From Klebsormidium nitens (taxonomy: Eukaryota > Streptophyta > Klebsormidiophyceae > Klebsormidiales > Klebsormidiaceae): DNA of 64,000 nucleotides. Where the stretch lies: the NCBI GenBank assembly GCA_000708835.1, contig DF237001.1, positions 83,967 to 147,966 of the forward strand. The letters run 5' to 3'. The position numbers and the translations under genes are program-made. The notes beneath the pieces are model-generated. The model worked only from the letters and a program-made list of their open reading frames with translations. It ran no database searches and was not told the origin of the DNA. This document shows, one piece after another, positions 1 to 10,800 of the stretch; within the stretch, counting starts at the first letter, position 1, and the number at the start of each line of letters is the position of its first letter.

Positions 1-669
1 TACGGAACGCCCCACAAATCCACACGCATTTCCGCCCAGCAACACATGTACCCGTCCGTCGGCTTTGCAAAGCAGATTCAACGTGTGCCAGGAAGGAAGC
101 CTTGGCCCAGGGGATTCGAGACAGCGAACATTCACGCGCCTTGGAGCACCTTTCGCCAGACCCTGAATTTCAGTCCTGAGCTTTCTTTCCTCGTCCGCCA
201 AGCACGCAGTTCTAAACAATCCTCTGAAGCAGATTCCGGCTTCCACGGACTTTTTGGGCTCCTGATTCATACCCTCACAAGTAGCAGAATGTGACAAGAT
301 GTCTCCACTCCACATTCGAACATCCAAAGTGATGATGAAGTCTCCGATCTCTGGACTTGCCTCAGCCCCAGATTGCGCAGGGCCCGCTGTCGGCGACTTA
401 GTTCCGGGCCTACCTAACAACCCCAAAAAAAGCTGCTTGTAAGTACGGCGAAGGCCCTTAAATGCTTGCCTACCATCGTGCAAGTCCACAAACTCCTTGG
501 CGGGGGAGGTTTTGAGCGAGGGGAAGTCTTCTTCAGACCACTGCCTCCACATGGGACTTTCATCAACCCAGCGCCGAATAATCGTACAAGTGCTTCCCAG
601 ACAGCTCGCATCCCTTGCATCGAGGAAGCTTAAAAGCACGGCAAAGACAGACTCGTCCAGCATATCCAT
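1..669 (-). CDS. F-box protein (3' end cut by window edge)
   Basis: An open frame runs from an ATG at 669 on the minus strand to base 1 without a stop: 223 codons in one exon, continuing outside the window. The N-terminus starts directly with an F-box-like segment (LDESVFAVLLSFLDARD, then CLGSTCTIIRRWVDESPMWRQW), which in this family binds the SKP1 subunit of SCF ubiquitin ligases. It is followed by a YKQLFLG segment typical of plant F-box proteins of the At5g39250 kind. The rest (about residues 80-223) has no motif I can name. A second in-frame ATG at 663 is two codons downstream. The frame has few unusual codons and no stops over 669 bases, which supports real coding. The substrate is unknown. 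The gene is divergent from the pseudouridine synthase gene to its right. Confidence 0.72.
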   Translation of the reverse strand, partial: MDMLDESVFAVLLSFLDARDASCLGSTCTIIRRWVDESPMWRQWSEEDFPSLKTSPAKEFVDLHDGRQAFKGLRRTYKQLFLGLLGRPGTKSPTAGPAQSGAEASPEIGDFIITLDVRMWSGDILSHSATCEGMNQEPKKSVEAGICFRGLFRTACLADEERKLRTEIQGLAKGAPRRVNVRCLESPGPRLPSWHTLNLLCKADGRVHVLLGGNACGFVGRSV

Positions 670-1437
670 TAAGCCTCCCTGGAGACTGTGCTGACAGCGC
701 GCCTGCGCTCTAAATTAAAGTCACCTCTACAGAAGCTGGGCCCAGCTGCTTGCTCCCCTTGCACACGCTGTAGAAGAACAGCTAGACTCCTTGAGCCAGC
801 CTCAAGCGAAGCGAAGGGCGGCTGCAATGCGCCCTTTCTGTACCTTCTGGTAGATTAGGAGCTCCCCGCATTCATTTCTTAATGGAGCAACGGATCCTGG
901 GATTTGGGAATCGGGAACGTCAATGTTTTGTTGACGTCTCTGTCAACGGTCAAGTGGTGAGCGCCGCTCGTTGAATACCGCGGAAACTGAATCGAACTTG
1001 CGTGATTTGGTGCAGGTCTCAGCGTTACAGCTTTTGCTGACGAGCGGTGCATAAACGGCAAACGGTTCAAGATTCATGTGAGATCTGCAACCTTGCTGCC
1101 GGACCTTTTTCCTTCTTTTTCCTGGACTTGGATAGCTGTGACCTCAGGCCAGCTGGACATTTTGAACCAATGTTCAAAGAAGAGAGGCGCTGGCAGCAAA
1201 TGAATGGTGGAGTGGAGGCTGAAGCCTGAGTGCACTCTTGATGAGGCGCACTAGTGTGGTCTCAAGTGCGCGAAAAGTTACTCAAGCTAGACGCTTTTGC
1301 GCTTGAGAGACTCGATGTTCGAGAGAATGCTGCAAGGACTTGCTGTTCTGAGACCAAAAAGCTGGGCAAAGTAGCTGAAGTTCTGAAGCCTTATCCGATT
1401 GCCCTACAAACTGCGTTCTCTGACAGCTCAAAGGACA
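670..1437. other. Divergent intergenic region between F-box and pseudouridine synthase genes
   Basis: About 770 bases separate the two start codons. It should hold both promoters and 5' UTRs. Short open frames are present (for example 1254-1646 on the plus strand), but none shows homology or splice logic. I see no clear TATA box or repeat. Confidence 0.4.
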
Positions 1438-4400
1438 ATGCTCGAGCTGTTCACTGCTGGTCCAAAAGTTGGCCCCTTTGGAAGCACAGTCTCAAACACT
1501 TTCGTAGCTGCGCAATGCTGTCCTGCGCCAGGATTCTTAGGGCTGCTGGCTTCGAAAGCTACCTTGAAGGTCATCCCAATGACGACGAGCAGACTCTTAC
1601 TTACCCCTTTCGCTGGTATTTCTTTCAGTACTGTCTCACTAGGTAGACCCTTCATTTCTTTAAATTTCAGCTGCAGCGCAGCATCAATTGCTCAAAGCCC
1701 AACCCTCCCTAAGCCTACAATCATGAACAGCAATCCTGGAAAGGCAGTTACAAGCAAGTTTTCAAGAGCTGCCGGCTGGGAGTATCCTCCATCACTGTTC
1801 CCACTGCCTGATCCCACATGGCCAGCCCGTGTTGAGCATCTTTTGGTGCTGCAAGAGAAGGGCACGGCGGTGGACGAGCTGGAGCAGCAACTAGACCTCC
1901 CGCCAAGGTGCGCCAACTACTTGTGGATGCCGCAGACAATCTTCGTGGCTGATCTGTGTGTGTGCTGGACTGCAAAAGCAGCTGGTATCAACCCTGCCCT
2001 TGGCAATCTGAGGAAGAGACCAGAAGCAATGTCCTAATGTTCTCAGTTTGCCAAAACAGCAGCTTGACTAGGGCTGATTGCTGACAGGCTGGTAGCCTTG
2101 TTTTTTGGTGAGAATGCGTTTTCTTTCCTCGTCCTTGCGTTAATTGAAGCTTACACCAGGATTCTGTTTCTACAACTTAAAGCACTGGCAGATACATGTT
2201 GCGATCAATGGGCATCCTGATGGAAACCAAGAGATCCACTGGGCTGTCTGCGGAGGCTATCATCGCCAGAAGTGCACCTGCCCAAAAAGAAGAAGCCGGC
2301 ACAGGTCCTTCCGGCCCCACTTCCTTCCTCTTTGCTGATCCTCTCTCCCGCAGCTTTGCAGAGGACCTCATCAAATTTGGCGCAGTCCACTACGCCCCAC
2401 TTCTTCCCCCACCCCCTCCCAACTCGCGACCGTCAGTTCATTCCCAATGGTCGGAATCCACCGCAAAGGCGTCAGATGAGTTCGGCCTGCACCCGTCCAG
2501 CCAAGCCCTCAAGCTGATGATGCGCGTCGGCAGGCTGCAGGACCCCTTCCGACTTTTGCGGCAGGGGGGCTACCTGAGAGTACATGTGCACCCTAAAAGG
2601 TTCCCCAGGTGCGGCCGTGTTCCGCTTTTTGAATCATTGGGGAATATGGTTGCTTGGCATCTGTTTCTTTCTCGTCATGACAGCCTCAGACCGGAAGACG
2701 GTGATTGCTTTACGCAAGAGTAGTAACTGGGGGTTCTACGGACATGTGATGCTATCTGAGCGTTGACAGAGAAGCGTGTTTATATTTCTCTCCGTTAAAA
2801 GAAGGGTCGACCGAATTCAGAGGTCAGACAGCGAGAAGTGAAAATTTGGTTGTCTAAATTCGACACGGCGACTTAGGAGATAGTTACATGCGAGTTTTTT
2901 TAAAGGCAGCTCATATATGTCCTTCCTAACGTTGTCAATCATGGCTTCCGTCGCCGTCAACTCTCTAACCTCCCTCGTATTGCCTGGTGCAAAAACATTT
3001 CTTACTGGACGGGACAAACTCAGGTTTTGACCACAGACAGGTTCAGTAAACTAACAAATAAGAACTGACTTTCTTACTCGACGATCCAAAAGGAGATCAA
3101 GTCAAGTACTCTTTTCTTGGCTCTCCGCTCCAGGTGCTACGAAGTCGACTGGCGGGGGCGGGTCCTAACGGAGACTCCCGACTACGTCATTCTGGACAAA
3201 CCGGCCGGCGTCCCGGTGCAAGGGACCGTTGACAATCTCGTTGAAAATTGTGCGGCGTGCCTTTTGGAGGCGCTTGGATTGGAGGAGCCCCTGAAGGTGA
3301 CGCATCGACTGGACGTGGGCACCGAAGGCTGGTGAGCTTTGTTTGAAGTGGGCGTTCCAAAGTGTCAGCACTGACGTCATGAACCGTCGTAATTGAATTT
3401 GAGCCAGGACTTTCAGCCGTCGCTGCAGTGGTTACCGGCACGAAACCCGGCATTTGACATTCGCGATTATCACCTCAAACTTGCCTGAGGCCCCCTGCCG
3501 CTAATCTTGGAAGGTCCGGCGTCCCGCGGAACAGAACGCTCACTTTAAAGCCGTTCTACACTAGATTTGAAAGGGAGGTGTTTCCGTGTCTATCCTTGAC
3601 GAAGAGAGGCTGTCAAGTCTCTGTCAGAGCAAAGGCGGAAGTGTCGCTCGTGAAAGCGCTGCATACAAATTGTTTACTCCCGTCTCCTTCTTTACCTCAA
3701 GTCGGGCAGGAGCTTTGACGGAAAACCAGCTGTAGGAGCCTGATAAAAATGACATGGCAACTATCAGTATCGTGGGCAGTTAACTGGTCTTAGTCGGGTT
3801 TTATTGACAATCTCGTTCCACGCAAGATTCTGAACCTCGTTTTACGCGGAATGGTGAACCATCTCAACGTCCTAGTTCGTCCCGCACGGAAAGGCTCGCT
3901 TTTCGAGATTCTGCGCCTCTAGCTCTTGGCGCTCAATTGCACACGCGTTAAATTACCCTTTTCTTCTCGACCGCTCCGACATTTTATAAGCTCCGCCTCC
4001 GGGCTCTTTGTCAACCTTTTCGTTGATTCCTTTCCCCTTCAAGTTTCTCTCCGTCTGTCCTTTTTAACGAACGAGTGTTCCAAGATCTGTCGGATCTCCT
4101 AGTATTGTCGTCCAAAATCCACGGATGTCACCAAGAGGACCTTGCCGCACTCCGCACTTATATTACACCGTTTGGATTGACAAAAACGTCGTCGGACATC
4201 ACCCCAGCCACTAAAAGCCACACTCCCGTATCTGCGCCCACCGATTTGGCGTCGAGGCTCACCCATACGGACGCGTCTTGTCCAAAAAGTTGCCGTCCGC
4301 ACTTCCGCCGTCCGAAAATTAATTTGAAGCCTCCACCAGGCCCCGCAACTGCCGTTCGAGCTCACACAGACCGCTGTCCAGACCACACGAGTGCCGTCCA

Positions 4401-6604
4401 AAGCTACGAAAGTGTCGTCCGAACTCACATCTCTGCTGTCCAAACCCACATAACTGCCGTCCGAAGCCAACCATTGCTGCCTAAAACCACATTTCTGCTT
4501 TCAAAACCGCCTGAGCGCCGTCCATCTCTTTTCGCGGACGCCCTTTTGACATGGTCCGGACTGCCGTCTTGTCCGCAGCCTCGACCTCGCCGAGACGCCG
4601 GCGTTTCTGCGGGCCTTCAACCAGCTCCTGGCCTACCGGAAAGTGCACCCACAGGGGCGCCCTGGAAAGCCACATCTCTGTCGTGCAGATTGCGATATTA
4701 CCAAACGTACCATGCGGACGCGTCGGTAGTAATGCGGACTGCCGTTCCGTCCGCAGTCTCGTCCTCGCGAAGACGGCGGCTTTTTTGCGGAGCTTCAACC
4801 AGCTCCTGGCCGACCGGAAAGTGCAACCACAAGCAAACCACATTTCTGTCGACTCTTTTTAACCAGACAACGTACAACCTACACTATGCGGACACCGTCG
4901 GAACTGATGCGGACTGCCGTTCCGTCCGCAGTCTGGTCCTCGCCAAGACGCCGGCGTTCCTGCGGAGCTTCAACCAGCTCCTGGCGGACCGGAAAGTGCA
5001 CAAGACGTATCGCGCGCTCGCGGCCGCGCGGCCGCCCCTCGGACGCTTGCTCCACTGGACGCAGCCCAAGTCGTACGCGCCCCGGATCTTGTCGGACGGT
5101 ACGCGCCTCAGCCGCTATTCTAACCCACGCGCTAACCCAAGCACTAACCCGAGCACTGATCCAGGCTTTCCAGTGATGCTCAGACGTCTGCATCGCAGAG
5201 CCCGTGTCAAGACAAAGGTTAGAACGACACAGAAACGTGCTGAGCGCTCTTTAGAAGCAATTTCCGCCCGCACAAATCTGCTTGCGAACAAATTGTAACA
5301 CTGTAGGTAGTGAAAAACGGGCAATGTGATATGGAAGCATCAAGATAGAAACGGGCTGGATAGAAACGGGCTGAGCTATTTCGCCGCCCCTCAGCTGACA
5401 CGAAGCACAGTGCTTCGTGCTTCTCCTTCCTCGTCGCAACGTCGGTTTGCCCCATCTTATTTAAGCTGTCTAATAACGCGAAGATTTCAAGAAACCACGA
5501 ATGTGCCTTTTTTGCGTTCATGTTTAACACTCATCTGAAAGCTTAGAAGTGCTGAAGCCCTCTCTTGCTTTTCCCTACAGAGACCCGCGACGGGTGGCTC
5601 CCCTGCGAGCTCGAAATTCTGGCCGTTGATGAGGTGCCATGGCCAACGGGGGCCGTCGGATCGCTGCGGATGGAGGACGGAGGCTGGCCGCCGCAGGCTA
5701 CGGCGTACGAATGCACCGTCCGGCTTATCACCGGACGTACGCACCAGGTGGGAACGGTCGCAATTTTAGTTCGTGCTCTTTGACCTCTGTCCTGGTTTTC
5801 TTTACCGGTTGCTTTCGTGGCAACCTAAGCGCCTCTTAATCCAGTTCAAGTCACGCTTTGGGAAGTTCAAGGCTCGTCAGACTTTCCGTTTACAGGGTTT
5901 TTTTGGATGTCAATCTAATTTTATTTATCAAGGCACCTGTGTGAACAGAAGAGGCATGCAGGGCAGGGTTCTACGGCTGTAGTGTTGACGGTTCTGATCA
6001 CCATCGTTCAAAAGACGTCCATTTCTTTTAAAAGACCAGCGCTTCGATTCGACCGACCGGTGAGGGCTACAGGTGATACCAGCAGAGCTCAGGGACCTAG
6101 CAAGGAGATCCTCCGGTGCTGAACAAAAGGGCGAACGTGTTCCCAAATGCCTACGGGTTCCAGCTTTGCCTCTGGTGCAAAGTTATGCCGCTTCATTTCC
6201 CGCCTTCTGACTCTTTGCGCGCGGCAAACACGCAACCGAAACTGTACGCTACAGGCTCTGTGCTTGAAGACCTTCATTCCGTTCATTCCGGTCATTTCGT
6301 TCATTCCGTGCGCTTGCAGGTACGAGCTCAACTCGCCCGAGTCGGGTGTCCATTACTAGGCGATACTATGTACATGCCTGGGCCTGCTATCGAACACTTA
6401 GCTGGTCTGGAACCTTCTAGCTCTAGTTTTGACCTACTGGGTGCGGAACTAAGCCGCAAAGTAGCTCCTTTGCACTGCTGTTTAGAGGACCGGAGGATCT
6501 ATGGTGCGGAACCAGGGGGGCCGCTCGCTTTGCAAGCCTGGAAGCTCCGATGGGATAGCGGAACGGAAGAGTACGTTGCCGGAACGCCTTGGTGGCGAAC
6601 TTGA
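1438..6604 (+). CDS. RluA-family RNA pseudouridine synthase, organelle type (plant RNA pseudouridine synthase 6-like)
   Basis: Six exons: 1438-1907, 2354-2608, 3134-3331, 4932-5098, 5581-5747, 6320-6604. All introns are GT-AG, phases match, and the product is 513 aa. The enzyme family isomerises uridine to pseudouridine in RNA. Residues 1-90 are rich in Ser, Thr and Ala and look like a plastid or mitochondrial transit peptide. An S4-like RNA-binding segment follows (LPPSFAEDLIKFGAVHY, about 152-168), then the catalytic core with YVILDKPAGVPV and THRLDVGTEG, in which Asp302 is the predicted catalytic residue. The end is GTPWWRT, as in the plant family. ATG 1438 is the first in-frame ATG; 1723 is an alternative start that would lose the transit peptide. 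Intron 3 (3332-4931) is enlarged by a 21-bp repeat array and by two extra copies of the start of exon 4. The 3' end faces the GNAT gene. Confidence 0.9.
4349..4527 (+). repeat. Degenerate 21-bp minisatellite in intron 3 of the pseudouridine synthase gene
   Basis: About eight or nine tandem units of 20-22 bases, with a core near CTGCCGTCCGAAGCCAAC, lie 400-600 bases upstream of exon 4. Looser units extend back to about 4130. The region has no stop in the frame of exon 4 from 4075 to 5298, so the array reads as 7-residue repeats (for example SAVQTHI, TAVRSQP). The core resembles the sequence before the exon 4 acceptor (CTGCCGTTCCGTCCGCAG), so it may derive from that splice site; this is inference. 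Confidence 0.65.
4552..4648 (+). repeat. Decayed tandem copy 1 of the exon 4 acceptor and exon start
   Basis: This segment repeats the acceptor (GTCCGCAG at 4571-4578) and the first ~70 bases of exon 4. It would encode CLDLAETPAFLRAFNQLLAY against CLVLAKTPAFLRSFNQLLAD in the real exon. Similarity stops just after AAAGTGCAC. The real exon begins at 4932. Confidence 0.85.
4732..4826 (+). repeat. Decayed tandem copy 2 of the exon 4 acceptor and exon start
   Basis: Second copy, with acceptor CCGCAG ending at 4756. It would encode CLVLAKTAAFLRSFNQLLAD, closer to the real exon than copy 1. The exon-like starts are at 4579, 4757 and 4932, giving spacings of 178 and 175 bases. This and copy 1 lack the downstream exon body (the RALAAARPP segment), so they are not usable replacement exons. 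Confidence 0.87.
5121..5168 (+). repeat. Short 12-bp CTAACCC-type repeat in intron 4
   Basis: Three to four degenerate 12-base units built on CTAACCCAAGCA lie just downstream of the exon 4 donor. No function is apparent. Confidence 0.5.
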
Positions 6605-7802
6605 ACACCGCAAACTCTTGCGGAATTGAAACGACTCAACATCGACTGAGGCCGGGCAAGATTGGATCGACCAAGAGTAAATGGTGAATGCGCGCATGGT
6701 TGTTGATTCCTCTATCAGTCCACCAGGCGGGACGACTACTTTTACCTCGTCATCGTGGGCCAACTCGATTCACCTCATTAGACGCCCCCTACGTGCAGTA
6801 CGAGCTCTTGAGCGCCGAAGTAGAGCTCTTTGGGCAACTTAGAAAGCTAGCAAATCACATAGTGTGTACCATGTGACTTTGTCCCGTGATGCAGGGACTC
6901 ATGCACCGCACTGGTTGTCTGGTTATGCAATCCATGCACATGCAAGCTCATGTGTACATATGCACTCGTACCGCGACCGTATCAGGCGCAGGCCAGCCGG
7001 TGGCCTGCCTTCTGCACTATAAGCGTTCTTTACATTCGCGCAACATTGACTGTCCGACATGCGGTACTGTGGACGTCTGTAAGTGTCGCAGGCGTAGGCA
7101 GGCTTGCCATGCAACGTCGCAATCGCGGCAAATGCTGACTAGTGTGACCATTCAAGGGCTGCCGCGGTCGAATTCACACCAATCATTGACGTATACGGCA
7201 TCACAAATTAGGCCAGTTGGTTCGATGGCCATATCGAATTGTGGCGCCACAAGATACTGGAGCTAACTCATGTCAATGTTGAATGTCGTTTTCATATGCG
7301 AGGTGCCCGGCCACTCACCTCATTCAAAGATCAATTTACCGTTTCCAGATGTAGTGGATCGATCTGTAACGCTTGGCCATTGAGTACATCCCAGTCGACA
7401 TATTGTGCACCATTATGTAAGCGGACGCGAGCTAGCGGGCGTTGTCACTACCGAACCATGGACTTTCTGAGACAATCCCACCACTCAGTGACTTGCAAGG
7501 TCCATTTGGAAGTGGATTGCACGTCTCAAGGCTCAATATGCACTTGATTCCTTCAGTTGTCTTCCTCTCATGCAACGAAAACTAGGACGGAAATCAAGGT
7601 CTATGCCCGCATAGCGATTGTTCCTTGCTCACAATCTCGGATCTATTGGAGCCGAGCACGCAGAACGCTAGTTTGTCACCATTGGCAAAGCACTACGGAA
7701 GCTAGCTCTGATCCACGCTGCACATATCAGCTGATCTCTTGCGACAATTTCCTCAAAACTCGTTTTTGCACAGTCTCTTGTGTTGAGGCAACCGCGCGGC
7801 TG
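6605..7802. other. Convergent intergenic region
   Basis: Lies between the 3' ends of the pseudouridine synthase (+) and GNAT (-) genes. It should contain both 3' UTRs. Open frames such as 6886-7266 and 7557-7949 have no recognisable homology. I see no gene here. Confidence 0.4.
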
Positions 7803-10800
7803 CTAGTGCCAGTCGATACTCGGACAGTACAGCGGCTCCCTTGGCAGCTCCTTGAACTCACCCTTGACCATGATCCATGTGTGCCTGCAGACATATGTGA
7901 GATACTTCACGAAAGACAGTCCAGCAGAAATGTGCCGCAGAGCGTTTAGCGTTCTCAAGTTAAAGCGAAGGTGCATTCGTGCCGAGCGAAAAGGAAGCTT
8001 CACCAAGGCAAAGCAAGGAAATATTGACTAGAACCCTGGGGAGTGCCGAAGTAATCGTCAAACCTAGGCAAACCTGCAGATAGTCGCACAGATGCTGCAT
8101 TTCGAGAGCACTTGCTGCAAAGGGGATCCTCACGACTCAAAGTCAGGCCCCATACGACTCCTCAGAATCGATTGTTTCAGTTGAGACCGGCAATCTCAAG
8201 TTGGTTACTCCAGAACCCGTCACTTCGACATTGCTGTCGCCATAAAAACAGATTGTCCGACTCCGCATCGTGTCTTCCTGAACCTGAAACCACTACGGAG
8301 GAAGGGATCACAACGAATAAGTGAATTATTTTCAACCCAGTCGCTTCTACAAGAGCTACACCAGGATTTAGAGTGGCAGAAAACTGATGCTCTCTTCGGA
8401 TGCCCAAAGGTTTGCGTACGCGAAGGATGGAGGCACTTTCACCTCGTCAACTACAGCCAAACAGAAAGACACCAGTCGTTACCCAATACGTTTGCTTCCA
8501 CGCTCATTTCTCACCTCGTCGATTTCAGCAAGACCGAGAGACGTAAGCCGTTTCCTGAAGTTTTTGCCTCCACATCTTCTTGCATCTCACCCCGCTACTT
8601 CAATCCGAACGAAAGGCACAAGCGGTCTTCCAAGAAGTTTGCTTCCATGACAGCTCAAATTTCACCTCGCAACTTTCAAAGTCCCGGAGAGACACTATCG
8701 ACTTTCATTGCTACCTGTAATGCTATACGACACGGCAGGTTCGGTTACACCTGGCCGCCTGACCCAACTCCTGCTTGAGCTCATTCCACATCTCGGCCAC
8801 AACGAAGATCTACCACAACGAGATCTACCGTAGATCTTCGGCCGTTCGATTGAGGGCATCCAGGTCATCGAAGGGTCCAATTTTGTGCGCATCATAAGAG
8901 GGCGAATCAGAATTAAGTCCCACCTCACTAGTTTCAAACCGACCGAGAGGCACCAGCGGCACAGCTCGGGGTGAATTGCGACGGGCAGATGGAACGTTGG
9001 CGGGGGCGCGCCCATCTCGCGCAGCTGCGCGCTCGCGCCGCTGAAGAGCGCGACGAACGCGTCCTCGTCTTTGGCTACCACGTGGCCCATAACGAGGAAC
9101 GCGGTGGTGTAGGCGCTGCGAAGAGAAGGTTATAGCAGTGGGTTTGTCTGGACGAGAATGATTAGGGAAGGATATGATAAGGGAAATATGGTTTAAGGAA
9201 GTCTCGTGAGGAGATTATGGTTGGGGGAACATTTGCAGTTTGCAGTTCGATTCTACGCATGATCGTCCTTAGCTGCCACGTGGCCCATCAGGAGGAACGC
9301 GGTCGTGTAGGCGTTGCGAAGAGAAGATTATGGGGACGGGCTTGTGTGGACTTCCTGAGAACATGGAGTCAGGGGTGGAGTTGCGGTATGCGTTGTGAGC
9401 TTGATCAGTGCGTCGTCGTTCTTGGCAGCCACAAGTGGTTCAAATGGAGAACGCGGCTGTGTAGGCGCTGCAAAGAGACAGCAGATTTGCGGAGACTGTT
9501 TGAGGTTAGGGTCAGGTTGAGTTTAGGGTCAGCTTGAGGTTAGGGTTAGGCAACCGAGCGCGCTTTGAACGACGAAGCATGATCGCACCAGAGTTGAGAG
9601 ACGGCTCGTCTGCGCTGCAAAAGCAGACAGCCATTTTAATGCTCCGGAAAGGAGGTAAGAACGGAAGCTCCTACAAGAGGGTGGAAGGAAACAAAATTGG
9701 AAAAGCAAACAGAAAAAGGAGAAAAGAAGACAGGAAGCGGGCGTAAAATATTAACAGAGTCGAGGGCACTTACACAACCTCCCCGTCTTTCAGCGCCACG
9801 AACATCGGAAACGGCCATCCCTTGGTGAAACCCGACAGAGTCTTGGCAAACGAGTAGCCGTTTGGGGCCAAGAACAGCGCGTCGCACCCCGGAATGTCGC
9901 CCTCTTCGAGTCTCCTAACGGTGTATCCGCTGGCGACTTCCAACGGCTTCGATGGGTAGCCCTCGAAATATGCGGCGACAAACTTGGGGTCGAAGCCGAA
10001 CTTGGTGTAGAGGGAGAAGGCTTTCGGGTTGGACGTGAGCTGCGCAAAATGGAAAAAAAGGTTTGGCTCCGTTGGTTTAAAAAAGCGGGTTTTGGTTGTA
10101 TAGGCACTCGAAGACCCAGGTAGGTTGTATCTTTCGAACTTTCTACAAGACACAAGAACGCCTCCGCCCTTAACTAAAGTTCCACATCCAGACACTTGCG
10201 CTTTCCGCACTCCTCCTCATCCTGTTTCCAAGCTCCGCTCCTAGCGAAGGCCAGAACTTTCAATACAGGAAGCAGTTTTCCAAAAAAAGTTTGGTCTTGC
10301 AATCGGGTGCATAAAGTCAGGTGAACCATCACGCCCAATGCGATGGCGGGGAGCTGGTAAGCCAGAACTACTTCATTTTAAGCGCTGCATGCGAACTAGG
10401 TACCCAGCTGGTTCCTCGGAGAGCCTCTCTAAAGCCTGCGAGCATCGTATCGACAGGAGTAGACGTCATCCAAAAGTATTGCCTTCGGCGAAGCAAACCA
10501 CTGTGACCGTGAGAACCAAATGCGTCAAGCACAGACAGTCTTTGTTTCCTAGCATATTTGTTCAGTCCCCTCCCCGGAACTAGTTCCTTGAAAAGAGCAA
10601 CATGGCGTATGGACTGTATAACCCGAAAGCTCAAACACAGCCTTCAATCAAACTTACAATCGAGAGAATGTGGCCTCGGTCTTTTGAGAACAGTCATGAA
10701 CTGACCTGCACCAAACGGAGCGACTTGGCACCCTCTTTCTCGGCGTGATCGACGCACGCCTTGACGATCGCCCGGCCCACTCCCGCGCTGTTGGCTTTCG

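Noticed and set aside
4900-5200. Long minus-strand open frames opposite the pseudouridine synthase (for example 4879-5193)
   Set aside because: Shadow frames of the repeated exon edge; no homology.
4075-5298. 407-codon open frame on the plus strand as a separate gene
   Set aside because: Its last part is exon 4 of the pseudouridine synthase; the rest is intron 3 kept open by 21-base periodicity. No independent homology.
8695-9090. GNAT gene ending at the stop at 8695 by reading on through exon 5
   Set aside because: The read-on tail is not GNAT-like, while splicing at 8924 to the exon at 7884 restores a family-like C-terminus in phase.
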